The notes under the pieces: model-generated
What the model saw: the letters and a program-made list of their open reading frames with translations, nothing else
Told to the model about the DNA's origin: nothing
Database searches by the model: none
Part shown: positions 18,200 to 33,100 of the stretch, in pieces
Layout: every line of letters begins with the position of its first letter
How positions within the stretch are numbered: the stretch's first letter is position 1
Translations under genes and position numbers: made by a program
Source: Hydractinia symbiolongicarpus
Taxonomy: Eukaryota; Cnidaria; Hydrozoa; Anthoathecata; Hydractiniidae
Reading direction: 5' to 3'
NCBI RefSeq assembly: GCF_029227915.1
Contig: NC_079880.1
Location: 2,234,001 to 2,298,000 of the forward strand
Length of the DNA stretch: 64,000 nt

Positions 18200-21100
18200 A
18201 AACTCATTTCCCGAACGATTTTTTAAATTATTTTTTCACCACTAAAACGCATAAGACTTGTAGTTTTTAAAAATGTTTTCATTTTTGATGAGACGCTGAA
18301 TAAAAGAAGTTTAATCGCCAGAAAACGAAAACCCGCGATTTCCCATAAATCCCGGGCTTGGCCCGTATAGTCAAAAGTATACAAAGAAAGTACCCAGGGA
18401 GTAAACTCATTTCCCGAACGATTTTTTAAATCACTTTTTCACCACTAAAACGCATGAGACTTGTAGTTTTTAAAAATGTTTTCATTTTTGATGAGACGCT
18501 GAATAAAAGAAGTTTAATCGCCGGCAAACGAAAACCTGCGATTTCCCGTAAATCCTGGACTCGGCCCGTATAGTCAAAAGTATACAAAGAAAGTACCCAG
18601 GGAGTAAACTCATTTCCCAAACGATTTTTTAAATTATTATTTCACCACTAAAACGCATGAGACTTGTAGTTTTCAAGAATGTTTTCATTTTTGATGAGAC
18701 GCTGAAGAAAAGCAGTTTAATCGCCGGCAAACGAAAACCTGCGATTTCCCTAAATCCCGGACTCGGCCCGTACAGTCAAAAGTATACAAAGAAAGTACCC
18801 AGGGAGTAAACGCATCTCCAGAACGATTTTTTAAATTATTTTTTCACCACTAAAACGCATAAGACTTGTAGTTTTTAAAAATGTTTTCATTTTTGATGAG
18901 ACGCTGAATAAAAGAAGTTTAATCGCCAGAAAACGAAAACCCGCGATTTCCCGTAAATCCCGGCTTGGCCCGTATAGTCAAAAGTATACAAAGAAAGTAC
19001 CCTGGGAGTAAACTCATTTCCCGAACGATTTTTTAAATTATTTTTTCACCACTAAAACGCATGAGACTTGTAGTTTTCAACAATGTTTTCATTTATGATG
19101 AGACGCTGAATAAAAGTAGTTTAATCGCCGGCAAACGAAAACCCGCGATTTCCCATAAATCCCGGGCTTGGCCCGTATAGTCAAAAGTATACAAAGAAAG
19201 TACCCAGGGAGTAAACTCATTTCCCGAACGATTTTTCAAATCACTTTTTCACCACTAAAACGCATGAGACTTGTAGTTTTTAAAAATGTTTTCATTTTTG
19301 ATGAGACGCTGAATAAAAGAAGTTTAATCGCCGGCAAACGAAAACCTGCGATTTCCCGTAAATCCTGGACTCGGCCCGTATAGTCAAAAGTATACAAAGA
19401 AAGTACCCAGGGAGTAAACTCATTTCCCGAACGATTTTTTAAATTATTATTTCACCACTAAAACGCATGAGACTTGTAGTTTTCAAGAATGTTTTCATTT
19501 TTGATGAGACGCTGAAGAAAAGCAGTTTAATCGCCGGCAAACGAAAACCCGCGATTTCCCGTAAATCCCGGGCTTGGCACGTATAGTCGAATGTATACAA
19601 AGAAAGTACCCTGTGAGTAAACTCATTTCCAGAACGATTTTTTAAATTATTTTTTCATCACTAAAACGCATAAGACTTGTAGTTTTTAAAAATGTTTTCA
19701 TTTTTGATGAGACGCTGAATAAAAGAAGTTTAATCGCCGCCAAACTAAAACCCGCGATTTCCCGTAAATCCCGGCTTGGCCCGTATAGTCAAAAGTATAC
19801 AAAGAAAGTACCCAGGAAGTAAACTCATTTCCCGAACGATTTTTTAAATTATTTTTTCACCACTAAAACGCATAAGACTTGTAGTTTTTAAAAATGTTTT
19901 CATTTTTGATGAGACGCTGAATAAAAGAAGTTTAATCGCCAGAAAACGAAAACCCGCGATTTCCCATAAATCCCGGGCTTGGCCCGTATAGTCAAAAGTA
20001 TACAAAGAAAGTACCCAGGGAGTAAACTCATTTCCCGAACGATTTTTTAAATCACTTTTTCACCACTAAAACGCATGAGACTTGTAGTTTTTAAAAATGT
20101 TTTCATTTTTGATGAGACGCTGAATAAAAGAAGTTTAATCGCCGGCAAACGAAAACCTGCGATTTCCCGTAAATCCTGGACTCGGCCCGTATAGTCAAAA
20201 GTATACAAAGAAAGTACCCAGGGAGTAAACTCATTTCCCAAACGATTTTTTAAATTATTATTTCACCACTAAAACGCATGAGACTTGTAGTTTTCAAGAA
20301 TGTTTTCATTTTTGATGAGACGCTGAAGAAAAGCAGTTTAATCGCCGGCAAACGAAAACCTGCGATTTCCCTAAATCCCGGACTCGGCCCGTACAGTCAA
20401 AAGTATACAAAGAAAGTACCCAGGGAGTAAACGCATCTCCAGAACGATTTTTTAAATTATTTTTTCACCACTAAAACGCATAAGACTTGTAGTTTTTAAA
20501 AATGTTTTCATTTTTGATGAGACGCTGAATAAAAGAAGTTTAATCGCCAGAAAACGAAAACCCGCGATTTCCCGTAAATCCCGGCTTGGCCCGTATAGTC
20601 AAAAGTATACAAAGAAAGTACCCTGGGAGTAAACTCATTTCCCGAACGATTTTTTAAATTATTTTTTCACCACTAAAACGCATGAGACTTGTAGTTTTCA
20701 ACAATGTTTTCATTTATGATGAGACGCTGAATAAAAGTAGTTTAATCGCCGGCAAACGAAAACCCGCGATTTCCCATAAATCCCGGGCTTGGCCCGTATA
20801 GTCAAAAGTATACAAAGAAAGTACCCAGGGAGTAAACTCATTTCCCGAACGATTTTTCAAATCACTTTTTCACCACTAAAACGCATGAGACTTGTAGTTT
20901 TTAAAAATGTTTTCATTTTTGATGAGACGCTGAATAAAAGAAGTTTAATCGCCGGCAAACGAAAACCTGCGATTTCCCGTAAATCCTGGACTCGGCCCGT
21001 ATAGTCAAAAGTATACAAAGAAAGTACCCAGGGAGTAAACTCATTTCCCGAACGATTTTTTAAATTATTATTTCACCACTAAAACGCATGAGACTTGTAG

Positions 21101-21441
21101 TTTTCAAGAATGTTTTCATTTTTGATGAGACGCTGAAGAAAAGCAGTTTAATCGCCGGCAAACGAAAACCCGCGATTTCCCGTAAATCCCGGGCTTGGCA
21201 CGTATAGTCGAATGTATACAAAGAAAGTACCCTGTGAGTAAACTCATTTCCAGAACGATTTTTTAAATTATTTTTTCATCACTAAAACGCATAAGACTTG
21301 TAGTTTTTAAAAATGTTTTCATTTTTGATGAGACGCTGAATAAAAGAAGTTTAATCGCCGCCAAACTAAAACCCGCGATTTCCCGTAAATCCCGGCTTGG
21401 CCCGTATAGTCAAAAGTATACAAAGAAAGTACCCAGGAAGT
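18200..21441. repeat. Tandem 8-monomer higher-order unit (1621 bp x 2)
   Basis: Copies are about 18200-19820 and 19821-21441. The private variant GCCAGAAAACG is at 18317/19938 and 18925/20546, and CAATGTTTTCATTTATGATG at 19081/20702. Every pair is exactly 1621 bp apart, and the copies are nearly identical. A plus-strand 71-codon open frame is repeated unchanged at 19168 and 20789; it reflects copying, not coding selection. Confidence 0.92.
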
Positions 21442-24400
21442 AAACTCATTTCCTGAACGATTTTTTGAAATTATTTTTTCACCACTAAAACGCATGAGAA
21501 TTGCAGTTTTCAAAAATGTTTTCATTTTTGATGAGACGCTGATAAAAAGCAGTTTAATCGCCGGCAAACGAAAACCTGCGATTTCCCTAAATCCTGGACT
21601 CGGCCCGTATAGTCAAAAGTATACAAAGAAAGTACCCAGGGAGTAAACTCTTTTCCAGAACGATTTTTTAAATTATTTTTTCACCACTAAAACGCATAAG
21701 ACTTGTAGTTTTTAAAAATGTTTTCATTTTTGATGAGACGCTGAATAAAAGAAGTTTAATCGACGGCAAACGAAAACCCGCGATTTCCCGTAAATCCCGG
21801 ACTCGGCCCGTATATTCAAAAGTATACAAAGAAAGTACCCAGGGAGTAAACTCATTTCCAGAACGATTTTTTAAATTATGTTTTCACCACTAAAACGCAT
21901 AAGACTTGTAGTTTTTAAAAATGTTTTCATTTTTGATGAGACGCTGAATAAAAGAAGTTTAATCGCCGGCAAAGGAAAACCCGCGATTTCCCGTAAATCC
22001 CGGGTTTGGCCCGTATAGTCAAAAGTATACAAAGAAAGTACCCAGGGAGTAAACTCATTTTCCGAACGATTTTTTAAATTACTTTTTCACCACTAAGACG
22101 CATGAGACTTGTAGTTTTCAAAAATGTTTTCATTTTTGATGAGACGCTGAAAAAAAGCAGTTTAAACGCCGGCAAGCGAAAACTTGCGATTTCCCTAAAT
22201 CCCGAACTCGGCCCGTATAGTCAAAAGTATACAAAGAAAGTACCCAGGGAGTAAACTCATTTCCAGAACGATTTTTTAAATTATTTTCTCATCACTAAAA
22301 CGCATAAGACTTGTAGTTTTTAAAAATGTTTTCATTTTTGATGAGACGCTGAATAAAAGAAGTTTAATCGCAGGCAAACGAAAACCCGAGATTTCTTGTA
22401 AATCCCGGCTTGGCCCGTATAGTCAAAAGTATACAAAGAAAGTACCCAGGGAGTAAACTCATTTCCCGAACGATTTTTTAAATTATTTTTTCACCACTAA
22501 AACGCATGAGACTTGTAGTTTTGAAAAATGTTTTTATTTTTGATGAGACGCTGAATAAAAGAAGTTTAATCGCCGGCAAACGAAAACCCGCGATTTCCCG
22601 TAAATCCCGGGCTTGGCCCGTATAGTCAAAAGTATACAAAAATAGTACCCAGGGAGTAAACTCAATTCCCGAACGATTTTTTAAATCACTTTTTTACCAC
22701 TAAAACGCATGAGACTTGTAGTTTTCAAGAATGTTTTCATTTTTGATGAGACGCTGAATAAAAGCAGTTTAATCGCCGGCAAACGAAATCCCGCGTTTTC
22801 TCGTAAATCCGGGGCTTGGCCCGTATATTCGAGTATATACAAAGAAAGTACCCAGGGTGTAAACTCATTTCCCGAACGATTTTTTAAATTTTTTTTTCAC
22901 CCCTAAAACGCATGAGACTTGAAGTTTTCAAAAATGTTTTCATTTTTGATGAGACGCTTAATGAAAGAGGTTTAATCGCCGGAAAACGAAAACCCGCGAT
23001 TTCCCGTAAATCCCGGGCTTAGCCCGTATAGTCAAATGTATACAAAGAAAGTACCCTGTGAGTAAACTCATTTCCAGAACGATTTTTTAAATTATTTTTT
23101 CACCACTAAAACGCATAAGACTTGTAGTTTTTAAAAATGTTTTCATTTTTGATGAGACGCTGAATAAAAGAAGTTTAATCGCCGGCAAACGAAAACCCGC
23201 GATTTCCCGTAAATCCCAGCTTGGACCGTATAGTGAAAAGTATACAAAGAAAGTACCCAGGGAGTAAATTCATTTCCCTAACGATTTTTTAAATTATTTT
23301 TTCACCACTAAAACGCATGAGACTTGTAGTTTTCAAAAATGTTTTCATTTTTGATGAGACGCTGATTAAAAGAAGTTTAATCGCCGGCAAACGAAAACCC
23401 GCGATTTCCCGTAAATCCCGGGCTTGGCCCGTATAGTCAAAAGTATACAAAGAAAGTACCCAGGGAGTAAACTCATTTCCCGAACGATTTTTTAAATTAC
23501 TTTTTCACCACTAAAACGCATGAGACTTGTAGTTTTTAAAAATGTTTTCATTTTTGATGAGACGCTGAATAAAAGAAGTTTAATCGCCGGCAAAGGAAAA
23601 CCTGCGATTTCCCGTAAATCCTGGACTCGGCCCGTATAGTCAAAAGTATACAAAGAAAGTACCCAGGGAGTAAACTCATTTCCCAAACGATTTTTTAAAT
23701 TATTATTTCACCACTAAAACGCATGAGACTAGTAGTTTTCAAGAATGTTTTCATTTTTGATGAGACGCTGAATAAAAGCAGTTTAATCGCCGGCAAACGA
23801 AAACCCGCGATTTCCCGTAAATCCCGGGCTTGGCACGTATAGTCGAATGTATACAAAGAAAGTACCCTGTGAGTAAACTCATCTCCAAAACGATTTTTTA
23901 AAATATATTTTCACCACTAAAACGCATAAGACTTGTAGTTTTTAAAAATATTTTCATATTTGATGGGACGCTGAATAAAAGAAGTTTAATCGCCGGCAAA
24001 CGAAAACCCGCAATTTCCCGTAAATCCCGGGCTTGGCCCGTATAGTCAAAAGTATACATAGAAAGTACCCAGGGAGTAAACTCATTTCCCGAACGATTTT
24101 TTAAATTATTTTTTCACCACTAAAACGCATGAGACTTGTAGTTTTCAAAAATATTTTCATATTTGATGGGACGCTGAATAAAAGAAGTTTAATCGCCGGC
24201 AAACGAAAATCCGCGATTTCCCGTAAATCCAAGACTCGGCCCGTATAGTCAAAAGTATACAAAGAAAGTACCCAGGGAGTAAACTCATTTCCCGAACGAT
24301 TTTTTAAATTATTTTTTCACCACTAAAACGCATGAGACTTGTAGTTTTCAAAAATGTTTTCATTTTTGATGAGACGCCTAATGAAAGAGGTTTAATCGCC

Positions 24401-27400
24401 GGAAAAGGAAAACCCGCGATTTCCCGTAAATCCCGGGCTTGGCCCGTATAGTCGAATGTATACAAAGAAAGTACCCTGTGAGTAAACTCATTTCCAGAAC
24501 GATTTTTTAAAGTATTTTTTCACCACTAAAACGCATAAGACTTGTAGTTTTTAAAAATGTTTTCATTTTTGATGAGACGCTGAATAAAAAAAGTTTAATC
24601 GCTGGCAAACGAAAACCCGCGATTTCCCGTAAATCCCGGCTTGGCCCGTATAGTGAAAAGTATACAAAGAAAGTACCCAGGGAGTAAACTCATTTCCCGA
24701 ACGATTTTTTAAATTATTTTTTCACCACTAAAACGCATGAGACTTGTAGTTTTCAAAAATGTTTTCATTTTTGATGAGACGCTGAAGAAAAGCAGTTTAA
24801 TCGCCGGCAAACGAAAACCCGCGATTTACCGTAAATCCCGGGCTTGGCACGTATAGTCGAATGTATACAAAAAAAGTACCCTGTGAGTAAACTCATTTCC
24901 AGAACGATTTTTTAAATTATTTTTTCATCACTAAAACGCATAAGACTTGTAGTTTTTAAAAATGTTTTCATTTTTGATGAGACGCTGAATAAAAGAAGTT
25001 TAATCGCCGCCAAACGAAAACCTGCGATTTCCCTAAATCCCGGACTCGGCCCGTATAGTCAAAAGTATACAAAGAAAGTACCCAGGGAGTAAACGCATCT
25101 CCAGAACGATTTTTTAAATTATTTTTTCACCACTAAAACGCATAAGACTTGTAGTTTTTAAAAATGTTTTCATTTTTGATGAGACGCTGAATAAAAGAAG
25201 TTTAATCGCCAGAAAACGAAAACCCGCGATTTCCCGTAAATCCCGGCTTGGCCCGTATAGTCAAAAGTATACAAAGAAAGTACCCTGGGAGTAAACTCAT
25301 TTCCCGAACGATTTTTTAAATTATTTTTTCACCACTAAAACGCATGAGACTTGTAGTTTTCAACAATGTTTTCATTTATGATGAGACGCTGAATAAAAGT
25401 AGTTTAATCGCCGGCAAACGAAAACCCGCGATTTCCCATAAATCCCGGGCTTGGCCCGTATAGTCAAAAGTATACAAAGAAAGTACCCAGGGAGTAAACT
25501 CATTTCCCGAACGATTTTTTAAATCACTTTTTCACCACTAAAACGCATGAGACTTGTAGTTTTTAAAAATGTTTTCATTTTTGATGAGACGCTGAATAAA
25601 AGAAGTTTAATCGCCGGCAAACGAAAACCTGCGATTTCCCGTAAATCCTGGACTCGGCCCGTATAGTCAAAAGTATACAAAGAAAGTACCCAGGGAGTAA
25701 ACTCATTTCCCGAACGATTTTTTAAATTATTATTTCACCACTAAAACGCATGAGACTTGTAGTTTTCAAGAATGTTTTCATTTTTGATGAGACGCTGAAG
25801 AAAAGCAGTTTAATCGCCGGCAAACGAAAACCCGCGATTTCCCGTAAATCCCGGGCTTGGCACGTATAGTCGAATGTATACAAAGAAAGTACCCTGTGAG
25901 TAAACTCATTTCCAGAACGATTTTTTAAATTATTTTTTCATCACTAAAACGCATAAGACTTGTAGTTTTTAAAAATGTTTTCATTTTTGATGAGACGCTG
26001 AATAAAAGAAGTTTAATCGCCGCCAAACTAAAACCCGCGAATTCCCGTAAATCCCGGCTTGGCCCGTATAGTCAAAAGTATACAAAGAAAGTACCCAGGA
26101 AGTAAACTCATTTCCCGAACGATTTTTTAAATTATTTTTTCACCACTAAAACGCATGAGAATTGCAGTTTTCAAAAATGTTTTCATTTTTGATGAGACGC
26201 TGATAAAAAGCAGTTTAATCGCCGGCAAACGAAAACCTGCGATTTCCCTAAATCCTGGACTCGGCCCGTATAGTCAAAAGTATACAAAGAAAGTACCCAG
26301 GGAGTAAACTCTTTTCCAGAACGATTTTTTAAATTATTTTTTCACCACTAAAACGCATAAGACTTGTAGTTTTTAAAAATGTTTTCATTTTTGATGAGAC
26401 GCTGAATAAAAGAAGTTTAATCGACGGCAAACGAAAACCCGCGATTTCCCGTAAATCCCGGACTCGGCCCGTATATTCAAAAGTATACAAAGAAAGTACC
26501 CAGGGAGTAAACTCATTTCCAGAACGATTTTTTAAATTATGTTTTCACCACTAAAACGCATAAGACTTGTAGTTTTTAAAAATGTTTTCATTTTTGATGA
26601 GACGCTGAATAAAAGAAGTTTAATCGCCGGCAAAGGAAAACCCGCGATTTCCCGTAAATCCCGGGTTTGGCCCGTATAGTCAAAAGTATACAAAGAAAGT
26701 ACCCAGGGAGTAAACTCATTTTCCGAACGATTTTTTAAATTACTTTTTCACCACTAAAACGCATGAGACATGTAGTTTTCAAAAATGTTTTCATTTTTGA
26801 TGAGACGCTGAAAAAAAGCAGTTTAAACGCCTGCAAACGAAAACCCGCGATTTCCCTAAATCCCGAACTCGGCCCGTATAGTCAAAAGTATACAAAGAAA
26901 GTACCCAGGGAGTAAACTCATTTCCAGAACGATTTTTTAAATTATTTTCTCATCACTAAAACGCATAAGACTTGTAGTTTTTAAAAATGTTTTCATTTTT
27001 GATGAGACGCTGAATAAAAGAAGTTTAATCGCAGGCAAACGAAAACCCGAGATTTCTTGTAAATCCCGGCTTGGCCCGTATAGTCAAAAGTATACAAAGA
27101 AAGTACCCAGGGAGTAAACTCATTTCCCGAACGATTTTTTAAATTATTTTTTCACCACTAAAACGCATGAGACTTGTAGTTTTCAAAAATGTTTTTATTT
27201 TTGATGAGACGCTGAATAAAAGAAGTTTAATCGCCGGCAAACGAAAACCCGCGATTTCCCGTAAATCCCAGGCTTGGCCCGTATAGTCAAAAGTATACAA
27301 AAATAGTACCCAGGGAGTAAACTCAATTCCCGAACGATTTTTTAAATCACTTTTTTACCACTAAAACGCATGAGAATTGTAGTTTTCAAGAATGTTTTCA

Positions 27401-29040
27401 TTTTTGATGAGACGCTGAATAAAAGCAGTTTAATCGCCGGCAAACGAAATCCCGCGTTTTCTCGTAAATCCGGGGCTTGGCCCGTATATTCGAATATATA
27501 CAAAGAAAGTACCCAGGGTGTAAACTCATTTCCCGAACGATTTTTTAAATTTTTTTTCACCCCTAAAACGCATGAGACTTGAAGTTTTCAAAAATGTTTT
27601 CATTTTTGATGAGACGCTTAATGAAAGAGGTTTAATCGCCGGAAAAAGAAAACCCGCGATTTCCCGTAAATCCCGGGCTTAGCCCGTATAGTCAAATGTA
27701 TACAAAGAAAGTACCCTGTGAGTAAACTCATTTCCAGAACGATTTTTTAAATTATTTTTTCACCACTAAAACGCATAAGACTTGTAGTTTTTAAAAATGT
27801 TTTCATTTTTGATGAGACGCTGAATAAAAGAAGTTTAATCGCCGGCAAACGAAAACCCGCGATTTCCCGTAAATCCCGGGCTTGGCCCGTATAGTCAAAA
27901 GTATACAAAGAAAGTACCCAGGGAGTAAACTCATTTCCCGAACGATTTTTTAAATTACTTTTTCACCACTAAAACGCATGAGACTTGTAGTTTTTAAAAA
28001 TGTTTTCATTTTTGATGAGACGCTGAATAAAAGAAGTTTAATCGCCGGCAAAGGAAAACCTGCGATTTCCCGTAAATCCTGGACTCGGCCCGTATAGTCA
28101 AAAGTATACAAAGAAAGTACCCAGGGAGTAAACTCATTTCCCAAACGATTTTTTAAATTATTATTTCACCACTAAAACCGCATGAGACTAGTAGTTTTCA
28201 AGAATGTTTTCATTTTTGATGAGACGCTGAATAAAAGCAGTTTAATCGCCGGCAAACGAAAACCCGCGATTTCCCGTAAATCCCGGGCTTGGCACGTATA
28301 GTCGAATGTATACAAAGAAAGTACCCTGTGAGTAAACTCATCTCCAAAACGATTTTTTAAAATATATTTTCACCACTAAAACGCATAAGACTTGTAGTTT
28401 TTAAAAATATTTTCATATTTGATGGGACGCTGAATAAAAGAAGTTTAATCGCCGGCAAACGAAAATCCGCGATTTCCCGTAAATCCCGGACTCTGCCCGT
28501 ATAGTCAAAAGTATACAAAGAAAGTACCCAGGGAGTAAACTCATTTTCCGAACGATTTTTTAAATTATTTTTTCCCCACTAAAACGCATGAGACTTGTAG
28601 TTTTCAAAAATGTTTTCATTTTTGATGAGACGCCTAATGAAAGAGGTTTAATCGCCGGAAAACGAAAACCCGCGATTTCCCGTAAATCCCGGGCTTGGCC
28701 CGTATAGTCGAATGTATACAAAGAAAGTACCCTGTGAGTAAACTCATTTCCAGAACGATTTTTTAAAGTATTTTTTCACCACTAAAACGCATAAGACTTG
28801 TAGTTTTTAAAAATGTTTTCATTTTTGATGAGACGCTGAATAAAAAAAGTTTAATCGCTGGCAAACGAAAACCCGCGATTTCCCGTAAATCCCGGCTTGG
28901 CCCGTATAGTGAAAAGTATACAAAGAAAGTACCCAGGGAGTAAACTCATTTCCCGAACGATTTTTTAAATTATTTTTTCACCACTAAAACGCATGAGACT
29001 TGTAGTTTTCAAAAATGTTTTCATTTTTGATGAGACGCTG
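20358..29040. repeat. Large duplication of about 4.3-4.7 kb (23 monomers, eroded to 21 in the second copy)
   Basis: Markers GCCAGAAAACG (20546/25208), CAATGTTTTCATTTATG (20702/25364) and the variant monomer at 22709/27370 are 4661-4662 bp apart. Further right the offset falls to 4458 (23492/27950) and then 4256 (GACGCCTAATG, 24373/28629). The second copy has thus lost one whole monomer twice, relative to the first. The join near 25017 fuses an upstream monomer (CGCCGCCAAAC) to a different one (CCCTAAATCCC), marking the exchange point. The first copy overlaps the second half of the 8-mer tandem. There is no gene in the interval. Confidence 0.88.
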
Positions 29041-30179
29041 AAAAAAAGCAGTTTAATCGCCGGCAAACGAAAACCTGCGATTTCCCTAAATCCCGAACTC
29101 GGCCCGTATAGTCAAAAGTATACAAAGAAAGTACCCAGGGAGTAAACTCATTTCCCGAACGATTTTTTAAATTATTTTTTCACCACTAAAACGCATGAGA
29201 CTTGTGGTTTTCAAAAATGTTTTCATTTTTAATGAGACGCTTAATGAAAGAGGTTTAATCGCCGGCAAACGAAATCCCGCGTTTTCCCGTAAATTCGGGG
29301 CTTGGCCCGTATAGTCGAATGTATACAAAGAAAGTACCCAGGGAGTAAACTCATTTCCCAAACGATTTTTTAAATTTTTTTTTCACCACTAAAACGCATG
29401 AGACTTGTAGTTTTCAAAAATGTTTTCATTTTTGATGAGACGCCTAATGAAAGAGGTTTAATCGCCGGAAAACAAAAACCCGCGATTTCCCGTAAATCCC
29501 GGGCTTGGCCCGTATAGTCGAATGTATACAAAGAAAGTACCCTGTGAGTAAACTCATTTCCAGAACGATTTTTTAAATTATTTTTTCACCACTAAAACGC
29601 ATAAGACTTGTAGTTTTTAAAAATGTTTTCATTTTTGATGAGACGCTGAATAAAAGAAGTTTAATCGCTGGCAAACGAAAACTCGCGATTTCCCGTAAAT
29701 CCCGGCTTGGCCCGTATAGTGAAAAGTATACAAAGAAAGTACCCAGGGAGTAAACTCATTTCCCGAACGATTTTTTAAATTATTTTTTCACCACTAAAAC
29801 GCATGAGACTTGTAGTTTTCAAAAATGTTTTCATTTTTGATGAGACGCTGAAAAAAAGCAGTTTAATCGCCGGCAAACGAAAACCTGCGATTTCCCTAAA
29901 TCCCGAACTCGGCCCGTATAGTCAAAAGTATACAAAGAAAGTACCCAGGGAGTAAACTCATTTCCCGAACGATTTTTTAAATTATTTTTTCACCAGTAAA
30001 ACGTATGAGACTTGTGGTTTTCAAAAATGTTTTCATTTTTGATGAGACGCTGAATAAAAGAAGTTTAATCGCCGGCAAACGAAAACCCGCGATTTCCCGT
30101 AAATCCCGGGCTGGGCCCGTATAGTCAAAAGTATACAAAGAAAGTACCCAGGGAGTAAACTCAATTCCCGAACGATTTT
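28560..30179. repeat. Tandem 4-monomer unit (810 bp x 2)
   Basis: GACGCCTAATGAAAGAGG occurs at 28629 and 29439, and GCTGAAAAAAAGCAG at about 29038 and 29848; both steps are 810 bp. The block holds the GAATGTATAC/CCCTGTGAG subtype next to GTATAGTGAAAAG monomers. It abuts the deletion-marked blocks to the right. Confidence 0.85.
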
Positions 30180-33100
30180 TTAAATCACTTTTTCACCACT
30201 AAAACGAATGAGACTTGTGGTTTTTAAAAATGTTTTCATTTTTGATGAGACGCTGAATAAAAGAAGTTTAATCGCCGGCAAACGAAAACCTGCGATTTCC
30301 CGTAAATCCTGGACTCGGCCCGTATAGTCAAAAGTATACAAAGAAAGTACCAAGGGAGTAAACTCATTTCCCAAACGATTTTTTAAATTATTATTTCACC
30401 ACTAAAACGCATGAGACTTGTAGTTTTTAAGATTGTTTTCATTTTTGATGAGACGCTGAATAAAAGAAGTTTAATCGCCGGCAAACGAAATCCCGCGTTT
30501 TCCCGTAAATCCGGGGCTTGGCCCGTATAGTCGAATATATACAAAGAAAGTACCCAGGGTGTAAACTCATTTCCCGAACGATTTTTTAAATTTTTTTTTC
30601 ACCACTAAAACGCATGAGACTTGTAGTTTTCAAAAATGTTTTCATTTTTGATCAGACGCTGAATAAAGGAAGTTTAATCGTATAGTGAAAAGTATACAAA
30701 GAAAGTACCCAGGGAGTAAACTCATTTCCCGAACGATTTTTTAAATTATTTTTTCACCACTAAAACGCATGAGACTTGTAGTTTTCAAAAATGTTTTCAT
30801 TTTTGATGAGACGCTGAATAAAAGAAGTTTAATCGCCGGCAAACGAAAACCCGCGATTTCCCGTAAATCCCGGGCTTGGCCCGTATAGTCAAAAATATAC
30901 AAAAAAAGTACCCAGGGAGTAAACTCATTTCCCGAACGATTTTTTAAATTACTTTTTCACCACTAAAACGCATGAGACTTGTAGTTTTTAAAAATGTTTT
31001 CATTTTTGATGAGACGCTGAATAAAAGAAGTTTAATCGCCGGCAAACGAAAACCTGCGATTTCCCGTAAATCCTGAACTCGGCCCGTATAGTCAAAAGTA
31101 TACAAAGAAAGTACCCAGGGAGTAAACGCATTTCCAGAACGATTTTTTAAATTATTTTTTCACCACTAAAACGCATTAGACTTGTGGTTTTTAAAAATGT
31201 TTTCATTTTTGATGAGACGCTGAATAAAAGAAGTTTAATCGCCGGCAAACGAAAACCTGCGATTTCCCGTAAATCCTGGACTCGGCCCGTATAGTCAAAA
31301 GTATACAAAGAAAGTACCCAGGGAGTAAACTCATTTCCCAAACGATTTTTTAAATTATTATTTCACCACTAAAACGCATGAGACTTGTAGTTTTTAAGAT
31401 TGTTTTCATTTTTGATGAGACGCTGAATAAAAGAAGTTTAATCGCCGGCAAACGAAATCCCGCGTTTTCCCGTAAATCCGGGGCTTGACCCGTATAGTCG
31501 AATATATACAAAGAAAGTACCCAGGGTGTAAACTCATTTCCCGAACGATTTTTTAAATTTTTTTTTCACCACTAAAACGCATGAGACTTGTAGTTTTCAA
31601 AAATGTTTTCATTTTTGATCAGACGCTGAATAAAGGAAGTTTAATCGTATAGTGAAAAGTATACAAAGAAAGTACCCAGGGAGTAAACTCATTTCCCGAA
31701 CGATTTTTTAAATTATTTTTTCACCACTAAAACGCATGAGACTTGTAGTTTTCAAAAATGTTTTCATTTTTGATGAGACGCTGAAAAAAAGCAGTTTAAT
31801 CGCCGGCAAACGAAAACCTGCGATTTCCCTAAATCCCGAACTCGGCCCGTATAGTCAAAAGTATACAAAGAAAGTACCCAGGGAGTAAACTCATTTCCCG
31901 AACGATTTTTTAAATTATTTTTTCACCAGTAAAACGTATGAGACTTGTGGTTTTCAAAAATGTTTTCATTTTTGATGAGACGCTGAATAAAAGAAGTTTA
32001 ATCGCCGGCAAACGAAAACCCGCGATTTCCCGTAAATCCCGGGCTGGGCCCGTATAGTCAAAAGTATACAAAGAAAGTACCCAGGGAGTAAACTCAATTC
32101 CCGAACGATTTTTTAAATCACTTTTTCACCACTAAAACGCATGAGACTTGTGGTTTTTAAAAATGTTTTCATTTTTGATGAGACGCTGAATAAAAGAAGT
32201 TTAATCGCCGGCAAACGAAAACCTGCGATTTCCCGTAAATCCTGGACTCGGCCCGTATAGTCAAAAGCATACAAAGAAAGTACCCAGGGAGTAAACTCAT
32301 TTCCCAAACGATTTTTTAAATTATTATTTCACCACTAAAACGCATGAGACTTGTAGTTTTTAAGATTGTTTTCATTTTTGATGAGACGCTGAATAAAAGA
32401 AGTTTAATCGCCGGCAAACGAAATCCCGCGTTTTCCCGTAAATCCGGGGCTTGGCCCGTATAGTCGAATATATACAAAGAAAGTACCCAGGGTGTAAACT
32501 CATTTCCCGAACGATTTTTTAAATTTTTTTTTCACCACTAAAACGCATGAGACTTGTAGTTTTCAAAAATGTTTTCATTTTTGATCAGACGCTGAATAAA
32601 GGAAGTTTAATCGTATAGTGAAAAGTATACAAAGAAAGTACCCAGGGAGTAAACTCATTTCCCGAACGATTTTTTAAATTATTTTTTCACCACTAAAACG
32701 CATGAGACTTGTAGTTTTCAAAAATGTTTTCATTTTTGATGAGACGCTGAATAAAAGAAGTTTAATCGCCGGCAAACGAAAACCCGCGATTTCCCGTAAA
32801 TCCCGGGCTTGGCCCGTATAGTCAAAAATATACAAAAAAAGTACCCAGGGAGTAAACTCATTTCCCGAACGATTTTTTAAATTACTTTTTCACCACTAAA
32901 ACGCATGAGACTTGTAGTTTTTAAAAATGTTTTCATTTTTGATGAGACGCTGAATAAAAGAAGTTTAATCGCCGGCAAACGAAAACCTGCGATTTCCCGT
33001 AAATCCTGAACTCGGCCCGTATAGTCAAAAGTATACAAAGAAAGTACCCAGGGAGTAAACGCATTTCCAGAACGATTTTTTAAATTATTTTTTCACCACT

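Noticed and set aside
19168-19383. Plus-strand ORF of 71 codons, also at 20789
   Set aside because: The two copies are members of the 1621-bp tandem duplication; no start context, domain or codon signal supports coding.
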